Part shown: piece after piece, positions 19,535 to 28,598 of the stretch
Numbering within the stretch: the first letter of the stretch is position 1
How the letters are laid out: each line of letters starts with the position of its first letter
Assembly: GCF_000002515.2 (NCBI RefSeq)
Contig: NC_006041.1
Location: 868,001 to 932,000 of the forward strand
From: Kluyveromyces lactis
Taxonomy: Eukaryota; Ascomycota; Saccharomycetes; Saccharomycetales; Saccharomycetaceae
DNA: 64,000 nt
Reading direction: 5' to 3'
Position numbers and translations under genes: made by a program
Notes under the pieces: model-generated
Told to the model about the DNA's origin: nothing
The model's database searches: none
What the model saw: the letters and a program-made list of their open reading frames with translations, nothing else

Positions 19535-20464
19535 CTATTTATCTGACGCATGCACTAAGGCATCTTGAAACTCCTGTTGCGACATAGAAGAGCATGTCTG
19601 TTTCGCTAATTCTAAGACAAGACCAGTGAGATTGTGTCTGCGGAATGTTATCTCTTCGTTCCATTTTTCTCTTTTATTCAGTTCCTCTTGCAACTGCTCC
19701 GCAAGTATAAACTCTTCGCTATCATTAATGTCTTCCTTCTGTAGTTGATTTTGTAAGAACTCTAGTTTGTCCTTTATTACACCAATTATGTTGAACTTAT
19801 GCACTCCTAATTGAACTAAAATGTTCATTCTTTCCTGCAAGATGTTTTGCACATCTTTGGCAAAGTCAGTGAATGGACCATGATCAATAGGGTATGGCCT
19901 TAAACCATCTAATTCATAAATTCTTGATCTGTATGGGATAAACCCGACAAAATGGAAGACTTCTTCTGGTTTTCCTCTGTTCCTGTAAGGATCTTCATCC
20001 ATGACAAAAAGGTTAGGTGGTGTAAAAGAATTATGCACATTTCGAATCAATTCTGAATTATTGATTGTTTCACCAATCAATTCTGCTTGATGGAAATCCT
20101 TCACAAATTCATAGAATTGGGACAATTCTGGACCCAATGTAACTGATTCTTCATCTTCCTTGGCTAAATTAAACAATATGTTTATTACAGCTTGCGTCGC
20201 ACAAGCATTCTGAATAGTTTGCTGGGAGAAGAAAAGTTTATCACTGTCTGTTTCATATGTACCCTGGACGGGCTCTGAACCCTGATACAAGGAAACCTCA
20301 TAAGGAAATAAAAACACCACACCTTTAAGTAAAGAAGATACTGATTCTTCTTCGAGATATTGCAAATAAGGTATATCTTCAAATTGCAATCCTTCAACGC
20401 CTAGATCCGTAATTAATCGTGTGAATACTCCAGCGTCCGATTCAATAGTGTTCCAGCCTGACAT
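19535..20464 (-). CDS. UCH37/UCHL5-type ubiquitin C-terminal hydrolase
   Basis: A family C12 deubiquitinase of the subgroup that in animals and fission yeast (Uch2) binds the proteasome through Rpn13 and, in animals, the INO80 complex. In 309 residues: Gln82, Cys88 in QNACATQA, His171 in FHFVGFIP and Asp186 in IYELDGLR, so the active site is complete and even numbered like human UCHL5. Residues about 205-309 hold the helical tail of the UCH37-like domain; FRRHNLTGLVLELAKQ corresponds to the human RRHNYLPFIMELLK segment. S. cerevisiae has only Yuh1 from this family. The very basic end of human UCHL5 is shorter here. It lies between THP3 and AIM25 on the same strand. Confidence 0.92.
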   Translation of the reverse strand: MSGWNTIESDAGVFTRLITDLGVEGLQFEDIPYLQYLEEESVSSLLKGVVFLFPYEVSLYQGSEPVQGTYETDSDKLFFSQQTIQNACATQAVINILFNLAKEDEESVTLGPELSQFYEFVKDFHQAELIGETINNSELIRNVHNSFTPPNLFVMDEDPYRNRGKPEEVFHFVGFIPYRSRIYELDGLRPYPIDHGPFTDFAKDVQNILQERMNILVQLGVHKFNIIGVIKDKLEFLQNQLQKEDINDSEEFILAEQLQEELNKREKWNEEITFRRHNLTGLVLELAKQTCSSMSQQEFQDALVHASDK

Positions 20465-20720
20465 AGTATTGGTACTAGGAGAAAATGTAATCTCTTACCT
20501 CGTCTGATATTGACCTAAGGGCTTGAATCGTTGTGATTTTTCCGTTCCCTTAAAATTCTTGTGAATTCTTGCTGAAAGCCAACACTGTTGGTAACTTATT
20601 CAAAATATTTCAGGTTAATACTTTGTATATATACAAGGAATAAATGAAGATATACAAAAAAATAATTCCATCCGGCAGATGCTCATTGGCATGTAGCAAT
20701 CGAGGATATATCCAGTTCCT

Positions 20721-21626
20721 TCATTCGTCATATGTTCCAAACGACAACAGTCCACCTCCGTAGCGTGAATGTCTTGAGAAATAATCGAAATCAATCGACA
20801 CTGCATTAGAAAGCATGACAGCTCTTTGATCGTAGTTCAAGACCTTATCACTTAACATCTCTTGCGGGTATACACCATCAAATGATTGCTGAGAATCGAA
20901 TCGTACAATATAGACACCAGTATCAGTGAATAGTTCTCTTCCTATCCCCACCCAATTTCTATCACAACCAGCAATAATCTTGTTGTTCTCGTCCATAACT
21001 GGGAATTCGAAACTTAGAAATGGTGCATCGATATTACCAAACTGAGTAAACTCAGAAGGGTTTTCGCATTCTCTTTGAAACAATTCATATCTACGACGCC
21101 ACAGATGCCAATTTTGCACTGATTCACCAACAAGGGTTCTGTTTTCATCGGGTAATATAGCCTTAATATGTGAATTGATAAAGGAAAAGGGTCTTTCAAT
21201 AGTCATTAAAACGTTGCCGTAATTGTCAAAGACATCAACGGTGAACGGACGATGTAGTCTGTATATTTGTCTTGTTATAGCTTTAAAGAATCCGAAATCT
21301 CTTTCTTGCATGTACCCAATTCTGTTCCCCATGACATCCATGATGGCATACTTATTAGCCTGTTCAAAACCAAGCACAACGTTCATCATTTCGATTTGTC
21401 TCTCAATAATGATGGTAGGTTCATTTAAAATGGTAGTTGCAATGGGATCATACTGCTGGATGGTCACATTGTTCATATTTGGCACGCCATTGAAGCCCAA
21501 ACGAGAAACATCCTTTACCGGAGTTGCCACTCTAGGAAGCCTTCTGAAAGCAGAATACTGACGTACTAGAGCAGCAGGCTGCGAACTGAAAATTCGTCTG
21601 GTAAGTGCTAGATTATATCTCCACAT
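20721..21626 (-). CDS. AIM25: Mitochondrial scramblase-family protein Aim25
   Basis: A member of the phospholipid scramblase (PLSCR) superfamily, mitochondrial in S. cerevisiae and linked to lipid and stress homeostasis. The 301 residues (S. cerevisiae 327) begin with a Ser/Arg-rich presequence (RRIFSSQPAALVRQYSAF). The scramblase repeats follow: MDVMGNRIGYMQERD and DVFDNYGNVLMTIERPF, then the conserved tail (LNYDQRAVMLSNAVSIDFDYFSRHS). The ATG at 21626 sits directly before the presequence. Next to YUH1 in S. cerevisiae. Confidence 0.93.
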   Translation of the reverse strand: MWRYNLALTRRIFSSQPAALVRQYSAFRRLPRVATPVKDVSRLGFNGVPNMNNVTIQQYDPIATTILNEPTIIIERQIEMMNVVLGFEQANKYAIMDVMGNRIGYMQERDFGFFKAITRQIYRLHRPFTVDVFDNYGNVLMTIERPFSFINSHIKAILPDENRTLVGESVQNWHLWRRRYELFQRECENPSEFTQFGNIDAPFLSFEFPVMDENNKIIAGCDRNWVGIGRELFTDTGVYIVRFDSQQSFDGVYPQEMLSDKVLNYDQRAVMLSNAVSIDFDYFSRHSRYGGGLLSFGTYDE

Positions 21627-22156
21627 GGTGTATGAATATTGCCCGGTCAGCTGTTCCCTTGCATCTAAACGTCTATTTGACTTTTTGTAAGACTCCGTTT
21701 AAGGTTGAGATACTTAATTGAAGATCAAATATCAAAATATTACCGTTAAATCCAAAATTGAAGGGAAGGTAAAAGTATCGTCATAAATGTTCTGCTCGAA
21801 TGGAATACAACCAGAAATTCCATATTACAGTATAATATGTATGCTATCAAATGAATCATATAATTCAATCGTACAATTATTGAAATAGTTTACTGTTACA
21901 TACCTATTGGGATACTTTTATTGAAATGTGGTATATCACTGTGTTGAATGAGATTAAGAAGAGAGGTAATATTAATACAAAGCAACAACTGTAGGTTGAG
22001 CTATGCTGGGAGGATGGTCGGTTGATAATGAGGATCAGGGTGATATACCATGCTGTTAAATAATGCTGAAAGAAAAGAAGACTGAACCAATAACACGGGA
22101 ATCGGTCAGCAAATCGAGAAGAGAGAGAGAAAAATGCAAATAATAATGGTAATAAG
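21627..22156. other. Intergenic region AIM25 / PPH3
   Basis: The 5' flank of AIM25 and 3' flank of PPH3. AT-rich with a short GA run near 22120. The 110-codon open frame overlapping the end of PPH3 is in a shadow frame. Nothing else is visible. Confidence 0.35.
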
Positions 22157-23083
22157 TTACAAGAAGTAGTCCATTTGAGGTTTTTTCGTAGGGAGAATGA
22201 CATTACCTCCACTATCCCTCGCCTGAACAGCTTCAAAAATGGTGTAATCCTTCGTCATATCGTCATCGATGCGCAGCACAGCAGCCACATTCCCACAACG
22301 ATAACAGTAGTTTGGTGCTGACCATACCGTGACTAATCCCCCATCGAACATCTCTTTATAACCTTCCATGACCAATTGATGAGCTCTAGCGATTAATTCG
22401 ACACTATTTGTGTGTAAAAATTTATCTACTTCGTTTTGGCCAAATAGGAAACCTGCACCACGCGGGGAAAGAGACCAAGTATCCACATCCTCTGGATCCG
22501 ACCACAATAAATCACACATAGCACCTTCATGCGGTACCTCCTTTTTCCTATCGATGGTTCGTATTTCGTTGATTGATAAAACGTCCGGCGATAATCCACC
22601 ATGAACACAGAAAACCTTGTTGTTTACAATGGCACCCAAGGGCAAATAGTCGAATACTTCGCAACAGTATCTCCATACGTTACTGTTACCATATTTCCTT
22701 ACCACTTCGTCGTAAAACCCATAAACCTTCGTAATCTGTCTTGTTTCATGATTTCCTCGTATCAACACAATTCTATCTGGATACCTTAATTTATAACATA
22801 CCAAAAGAAGGAAACTCTCTAACGAATAGAACCCTCTATCCACGAAATCTCCCAAAAAGATGTATCTATTCTTTTCAATGCCTCCACTCTTAGCAAAGAG
22901 AGTCAACAAATCATGCAATTGGCCATGAATATCTCCACAAATTGTGACTGGCGTATCCACATGTGTCACGTTAGACTCATTCATAAGAAGTTCTTGAGCC
23001 ATGACACACAGCGAGTATATCGAATCCTCGTCAACATGTTTCCCCTGCCTTAGAGTCTCTATAATCTCATCGAGTTTCATCAT
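22157..23083 (-). CDS. PPH3: PP4-type protein phosphatase catalytic subunit Pph3
   Basis: Catalytic subunit of yeast PP4, which with Psy2 and Psy4 removes the phosphate from gamma-H2A and Rad53 after DNA damage. The phosphoesterase signatures are present: [21 protein letters not shown], and HGGLSPD. The C-terminus is the DYFL tail that is carboxymethylated in PP2A-like enzymes. The frame is open 42 codons further upstream, but from the ATG at 23083 (MMKLDEIIE) the protein is 308 residues, exactly the S. cerevisiae length and start. Neighbouring PEA2 runs the other way. Confidence 0.97.
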   Translation of the reverse strand: MMKLDEIIETLRQGKHVDEDSIYSLCVMAQELLMNESNVTHVDTPVTICGDIHGQLHDLLTLFAKSGGIEKNRYIFLGDFVDRGFYSLESFLLLVCYKLRYPDRIVLIRGNHETRQITKVYGFYDEVVRKYGNSNVWRYCCEVFDYLPLGAIVNNKVFCVHGGLSPDVLSINEIRTIDRKKEVPHEGAMCDLLWSDPEDVDTWSLSPRGAGFLFGQNEVDKFLHTNSVELIARAHQLVMEGYKEMFDGGLVTVWSAPNYCYRCGNVAAVLRIDDDMTKDYTIFEAVQARDSGGNVILPTKKPQMDYFL

Positions 23084-23678
23084 TGACAGATGCTCAGACG
23101 ACGTTAAAGTTAAAACCAACTGGAAGTATAAAAGATAAAAAAAAGTGATTCCCTGTTCAAGAACTGACGATATTATTCTATAGTGATGAGTTTGGATCAA
23201 ATCCAACAAAAACCTACCTTAAACTAATCTAACAAAGGTAAACTGAATAGTCATCATTAACAATATAGGCTTAAAAGCTTCTTTACTTTCTTATTTTCCA
23301 AAATTCGATGAGATAGACAAAATGCAAGTATCAAGAGAAATAAAAGTATCAAGTATCAAAAGAGGTAACAACAATTACATTTTTCGGTTAGCCTGAAAAG
23401 TCAACTTGTCGGTCTGCGCTTTCCGGTATGTCTACAGTATATAGCGTAGTGTGGAATGCTTGCCTGTGTTGTATATGGGAATTGTTCAGAATCTTGCTTC
23501 TTCTTCTTCTTCTCCTTCCATTGTTTCTTTTTTTTTGCCTGTACTCTTTTTTCACGTTTCTTTTTATCAGTTTGCTTCCTTTTTTGTGTTTCGGCCACAA
23601 AAACGATAATTTAACGTGACATGCGGGTAATGAGGTGTGCTTATGTAAGCCTTCGGAAGATGACACCCAGACATCGGA
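23084..23678. promoter_or_regulatory. PPH3/PEA2 divergent promoter region
   Basis: Between the two starts lies a pyrimidine-rich block (CTT repeats and T-runs, 23497-23560) and a Reb1-type site CGGGTAA at 23624-23630, 49 bp before the proposed PEA2 start at 23679. The Reb1 site supports a promoter upstream of that start. Open frames inside are low-complexity Lys/Arg translations of the CTT run. Confidence 0.5.
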
Positions 23679-24901
23679 ATGGCGGTATTCGTGCGTGGTG
23701 ATGTCAAATATCACGTGGTTGATAATGTGCTTGTATTACCCGGAAACTGCATGTATGTCCCGTGCGTGGTAATTGAGAAAGGCATTGATCGGAATCAACG
23801 CGTCTGGATAGATGAACGGAATGTTAAAATGTAAGTTGCTACCAAACCAAGCTAGATACTGATCGCAGCTAGCCCCTTGATAGAATGCTTCGTAATAACC
23901 TGGACCAATGGTACGAGTACAATACCTCTTTTGTAGAGAAATTGCATGGGAAGTACCCCAATGAACAGTTGAATGAATATTTGCAAACTACGAGTACGAA
24001 TTCCCTGATATCCAATAGACAAAATTCGGAGTGGGATGAGCTTCCAATGGATTTGGATTCCCAATTGAAATTGGAATTTGCATTGTACTTGATTAATGAA
24101 TCTGCTAACGGTTCTCTAAGTACTAAGGGAACTACTTTCTTACAAAAGCTTGGCTCGGTAGACGTTGACACGTTGAAAGAATTAGTCCAATTGGTACTAG
24201 AGAATGATAAATCTTTAGCCAATAAAAGCACTGATGAGGATGAGGGGAAAGTGGAACAGATCACCTCCTACCTGATCTCTAGCTCCATTTCTAAAGGTAT
24301 CAATTTGGCATCAATAGACAATTCTTCCAACGAGGAGGGTGTACATGATCCAATCTCATTTTGTAAGAAAAACATCGACATCCTGTTGGATGCATACCCA
24401 CAGAATTCAAGCAGTTCTTTGCAACACGCGCCCCTTTCTACCTCAGAATTGGAACTTAACGATATCTCAAAACAACAGGACCTACAAACGGCTATCACGG
24501 ATTTACAACTTGCATACAAGTTCTTGAAATCGAAATATGAAAATGATAGAGATGAATACCAGGCGACTATAGAAACTCTGAACAAGACTAACAAAGAGCT
24601 TTCTGAAGAGCTCTTACACTATCATAGTAAGTTGAAGGAGCGCGAGGAGAAATCGAAAGTCACTTCACAGATGCAATCAATTCCAATGGATATCGATAGA
24701 TCCTTCTCACAAGCAATTTCCGAATCCAGTGACATCAAATCCTCAACATCTGCTTCTAACCATCAATCTTTCTCAATGATGAAGCAAGAATTTAAACGAA
24801 TCTTAGCTGATACTCAGTTAAGATACGAAAAAGAACTAGAACAAGAACGCCTGTTGAGACAACAGTTGGAGAACAAGTTGGAAAATAAAGGATACCGCTA
24901 A
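23679..24901 (+). CDS. PEA2: Polarisome protein Pea2 (probable, two exons)
   Basis: Assigned mainly by position: it converges on SPT15, as PEA2 (YER149C) does in S. cerevisiae, and is a coiled-coil protein of the right size. Pea2 acts with Spa2 and Bni1 at polarity sites. The main open frame begins at 23885. Fifty codons upstream, from an ATG at 23679, another frame runs without a stop straight into GTAAGT at 23831. Removing 23831-23883 joins the two in frame and yields 389 residues (S. cerevisiae 420). Exon 1 includes VWIDERNVK; the coiled coil lies at about residues 245-300 and a second at 355-389. If the intron is wrong, the protein is the 338-residue ORF from 23885. Confidence 0.62.
23831..23883 (+). 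other. Candidate spliceosomal intron in PEA2
   Basis: 53 bp with 5' site GTAAGT, a branch-point-like TACTGAT at 23857-23863 and 3' TAG at 23881-23883. The length is at the lower limit for yeast introns and the branch site departs from TACTAAC. The joined frame is open on both sides and the in-frame stop lies in GTAAGT itself. Confidence 0.5.
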
Positions 24902-25270
24902 TCGTTTTATGTTGCCCTTAACGATCCAAAAATACTAGCATTAAACTTCAATATATTGTTGAAATGTAATTAACTTTGTAACATTATCTAAGACAGAATT
25001 CCTCATCCATTTCAAACTCAAGCTGGAAACCATTTACCGATGGCTATTAGTCGTTAAATTTGTGTATGAACTATATGATACATAGAGTAAGGTGCCAATA
25101 ATAAAGACTTCTATTATAGCAGAATGGATATGAAAAGACAATAAGGAAGGAAAGATAGAAGGAACAAAGGGTTTTCTTGCAGAAGACGAGACAAAACCTC
25201 CGAGAATCGAATTAGTGCATTGTTTAATAAAATAAAAAAATGAATTTTTATAGTACCATCCAATAAAACA
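24902..25270. other. Convergent intergenic region PEA2 / SPT15
   Basis: AT-rich 3' flanks of two converging genes, with poly-A signal-like TATATA/AATAAA stretches near 24950 and 25230. No gene is seen. Confidence 0.4.
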
Positions 25271-25972
25271 TCATAGCTTCCTGAATTCACTCAACACAGG
25301 GTAGATAGCTTCAAACGCTTGATAGATTTCTTCTCTTTGTTTGGCACCAGTTAAGACAATCTTGCCGGAAACGAAAATTAGTAACACAATCTTAGGTTTC
25401 ACCATTCTATAGATAAGACCAGGGAATAACTCTGGTTCGTATGAAGAGAAAGTACCGTGACTGAATGCTAAACCTTCTAAACGGATTGGGAACTTCACGT
25501 CACATGAGCCGACAATATTTTGGATCTTGAAATCAGTAAACTTGGCACTGAACCCAATCTTTTGAATAATTCTGGCATATTTTCTACTAGCCAACTTGGA
25601 ATCATCCTCACTCTTAGCACCAGTAACAACCATCTTACCAGATGCGAAAATCAATGCAGTAGTCTTCGGTTCTCTGATACGCATAATCACAGCCGCAAAA
25701 CGCTTTGGATTGTATTCTGCATTACGAGCGTGTAATGCTACCGTCTTTAGATCCAACCTACAGTCCAAATTCACAGTGGCCACAATATTCTGTAGGGTTG
25801 GTATGATTCCCGAAGTGGCAGAACCTTTATCTGCGTCTTCCGCATTAGCATCTGTTCCAGGTAAAGATTCATGTTCTTGTTTTTCTTGAGTTTCCCATAC
25901 TGATCGTGTACTTGGATCAAATACTATCTTGTTTTCCTCTTGGAACTGTTTCATTCTATTTTCTTCTGACAT
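25271..25972 (-). CDS. SPT15: TATA-binding protein
   Basis: TBP, the DNA-binding core of TFIID and of TFIIIB and the Pol I core factor. 233 residues (S. cerevisiae 240). A variable N-terminal 55 residues (rich in Glu/Asp) precede the two direct repeats of the saddle: [42 protein letters not shown] and the second repeat with [22 protein letters not shown], ending YPVLSEFRK. The conserved core is complete. Divergent from SCC4, as in S. cerevisiae. Confidence 0.98.
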   Translation of the reverse strand: MSEENRMKQFQEENKIVFDPSTRSVWETQEKQEHESLPGTDANAEDADKGSATSGIIPTLQNIVATVNLDCRLDLKTVALHARNAEYNPKRFAAVIMRIREPKTTALIFASGKMVVTGAKSEDDSKLASRKYARIIQKIGFSAKFTDFKIQNIVGSCDVKFPIRLEGLAFSHGTFSSYEPELFPGLIYRMVKPKIVLLIFVSGKIVLTGAKQREEIYQAFEAIYPVLSEFRKL

Positions 25973-26619
25973 CTTCTTCTAAGCTAAGCTGCGGTAGTAG
26001 AGTTTAACTTGATACGATATACTCGGAACAGTTGATAATAAACGAACGCTGAAAGATGGCTTCTTGAAGTATTTCACCAAACAATTGAAAGTCTTGAAAA
26101 CCAAAGAAGAAAACTGTCTTCAAAAAAAATAGATCGTGTAGGAGTAGCAGATAGTATACAAGTATTGATATAACTTAAAGGGCTGCCTCAGAAATACACG
26201 ACTTAAAACTGCAATCTTTGTGTGTTGACTGGTTTTTCCTACTTGTTCTACGATTTATATTTGGTTTCCTATGTTAAAAAGTTGTAAGCGGGAAAGAAAT
26301 CTGATGAAGCTAGGTCACATGATCAATTTTCATTAGTATGATGATGAATCACCAGAGTAGACTTCTTTGACTTGTAAACAGTTCAATCATGTCATTTCCA
26401 AACCTGTTATTTGATGAAGTTATACCATGTCGATCTGAGTACATCGGTGGTTTACTTATTGTCTTCTTTTTGTCGTGGATCCTGGTTCCCTTATATATTT
26501 CAAAGTTTCATATAACCATTTTGCCCTAGAATAATACACGTCAATTAACGTGTCTCAAGAACAGCATATGCCCATGCTGAAAATAGCTTCCGATTGATGT
26601 ATGATACACAATACTAGCT
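25973..26619. promoter_or_regulatory. SPT15/SCC4 divergent promoter region
   Basis: 647 bp between two starts. It contains a 46-codon open frame with a hydrophobic stretch (26389-26529), described separately, and no recognised activator site. Confidence 0.4.
26389..26529 (+). CDS. Possible 46-residue membrane microprotein
   Basis: An ATG-initiated frame encodes 46 residues with one hydrophobic stretch (YIGGLLIVFFLSWILVPLYI) flanked by an acidic N-terminus and a short basic C-terminus. I recognise no family. T-rich DNA readily yields hydrophobic frames, so chance is a real alternative. It lies within the SCC4 upstream region and may instead be part of its leader. Confidence 0.2.
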   Translation: MSFPNLLFDEVIPCRSEYIGGLLIVFFLSWILVPLYISKFHITILP

Positions 26620-28509
26620 ATGGACACCTTCAAAGATGAGCTGCTAAACGTTCCGATCTCTTTTGATCAAAAGTCCTTGAGCAGAAAAGCACAGCAGTTA
26701 GATTTGATATATCATCTCTCGAAACAGTACACTTTGACTGCACATGATGTTGTTACGGAAATTGAAACTGAATTGGAACTTCGTCAGTATTATACATTGA
26801 TAAATCAGGCTATACGATGTCTGCGATATTTGAAGGATGGCGGTTTCCAGCTTTCATTAGAGCAAGATTTTCAGATCACTAACGATCTTGTTACGTTATT
26901 GATTGAAGAGACTCATCGCATTGATCTCGCAGAGCAATATTTTTCAGCACTCAGAGAGAGGTTGCAAAGTACAACATGGGTCAATGAGAAGATGTATGTG
27001 GATTACGTTCTTCTTTGTAAGATCCCGCTGTATAAAAATGATCCAAGTCATAATAAGATTGCACTACGAAATCTATCCAAGCTTATATCAAAGCTCGATA
27101 CGTCTCTTTGGAAAGTGCTGTTTCAATATTTTAGATTGCAGTTGATTCCAGGCAATGAAAGGAAGTTGGCTGATTATAGAGATATTCTGTTCGTGATCAA
27201 AAACCATGAACAATTCCATTTCGTTGTGATGTGTTCGTTTATTAATTACTGTCTCGATGAAGGGATCAGCATACCAGCTGATATGTGGGTTTATTTTAGT
27301 GAAATGGACACAGCTCATGTCAAACTTAAAATATGGAAAATACTCTTGGAGCTCTTAGTTTTAATCTTCAAGGACATTAACATTACTGATAAGCTCACAG
27401 AACTGAAATCCTTCTTTGACAACAATAAAGATAAAATCGATAGTCCATTGGAATCAATTCACCTTTTTGACACTGTATCATTGAAGCTTGACTTTCCTGT
27501 ATTCGGATACAAAGATGTAAAAAATTTGCTATTATTCTTTCAAAGTGTCAGTTATTTACCGAATTGTTTCGACAAAAGATCAAACTTCTCTGTTAAGTTC
27601 TTACCGAAAACTATATCAACAACTGGAAAGCTCCTTTCCTCCTTGGATGAAAAATGTTCACTCTCCAAATTGAATTCTTTGCACAAATTTTATCACACTT
27701 TGTTGGACCTGGTGAAGTTCTATCAGACCTGTGAATCAATAATCCTACATGGTATGGTTGCCGATGACAATACTACTTCGCCATACCAAGACTTGCTTCA
27801 AGCGTGGAATGCACAACTTAGAGGACAAGTGAAGACAGCATCAGCTATTTACTATTCTATATTACACAATGATTTAGGAAACAGGGAATTGAAGTTACTG
27901 TCATTATTACATCTATACGCCATCACGTTGGCTGAAATTTCAGAGTGTGATACAGGAAACGACGATCTGCACACATTAACAACCAAGGCTAATCAATTGG
28001 TTTCTCAATTGGATCTTCTATTAAATACCTCAGTTTTTAGTGCTAGTACAGTTTGGCGCAGTACAAAATTATTATTGGTAATAATGGGAAGATTCGAGCC
28101 TTTCACCAAAAACCCACAAGCTTCCAATCAGAACACATTACTTTTAAATGAGTTAGAGCAATATTTTGCAGGAAATAGTTTATTACCTGCGGACGATTTA
28201 CCCACAAGTAAGGCACCTGTCAAAATTAAAAAATCGTTACTGCTCCACATATGGCTTAATTACATAGCTGGTTCCATGTCTATTAATGAGTTAGACCAAA
28301 GATGTGTTCTTTCTAGTACCTGTTTCAAGTTAGCAAAGCAACAATATCTACCGTACCTAAGATATCTTGTCGGTATTTGGAATTTAATGAATAATACCAT
28401 TGCGATGAACAGCAAAGAAGTTGCTTTGACAAAAGCAAGGTTAGATCAAATCGTCAAAGATCTAAAAGCCAACTCTGACACTGAAACTACAGCCAATAGT
28501 ACATCATAG
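26620..28509 (+). CDS. SCC4: Cohesin loader subunit Scc4 (Mau2)
   Basis: Scc4 binds the N-terminus of Scc2 and brings the cohesin loader to chromatin, including centromeres via Ctf19. The 629 residues (S. cerevisiae 624) are helical, TPR-like throughout. Segments shared with S. cerevisiae include LVTLLIEETHRIDLAEQY, KNLLLFFQSVSYLPNCFDKR, SVKFLPK, and the C-terminal YLVGIWNLMNNTIAMNSKEVAL. The ATG at 26620 fits. It converges on TPS2 with 89 bp between stops. Confidence 0.95.
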   Translation: MDTFKDELLNVPISFDQKSLSRKAQQLDLIYHLSKQYTLTAHDVVTEIETELELRQYYTLINQAIRCLRYLKDGGFQLSLEQDFQITNDLVTLLIEETHRIDLAEQYFSALRERLQSTTWVNEKMYVDYVLLCKIPLYKNDPSHNKIALRNLSKLISKLDTSLWKVLFQYFRLQLIPGNERKLADYRDILFVIKNHEQFHFVVMCSFINYCLDEGISIPADMWVYFSEMDTAHVKLKIWKILLELLVLIFKDINITDKLTELKSFFDNNKDKIDSPLESIHLFDTVSLKLDFPVFGYKDVKNLLLFFQSVSYLPNCFDKRSNFSVKFLPKTISTTGKLLSSLDEKCSLSKLNSLHKFYHTLLDLVKFYQTCESIILHGMVADDNTTSPYQDLLQAWNAQLRGQVKTASAIYYSILHNDLGNRELKLLSLLHLYAITLAEISECDTGNDDLHTLTTKANQLVSQLDLLLNTSVFSASTVWRSTKLLLVIMGRFEPFTKNPQASNQNTLLLNELEQYFAGNSLLPADDLPTSKAPVKIKKSLLLHIWLNYIAGSMSINELDQRCVLSSTCFKLAKQQYLPYLRYLVGIWNLMNNTIAMNSKEVALTKARLDQIVKDLKANSDTETTANSTS

Positions 28510-28598
28510 ATTTATCATATGTTATCTATAAATCTTAAAGAATAACTTCAATTTGCATAAAATAAAAACGACTAAATACTCTCTAATCTACTGGAATA

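Noticed and set aside
26338-26436. Possible C/D-box snoRNA (ATGATGA ... CTGA)
   Set aside because: The terminal stem does not pair and internal boxes are poor.
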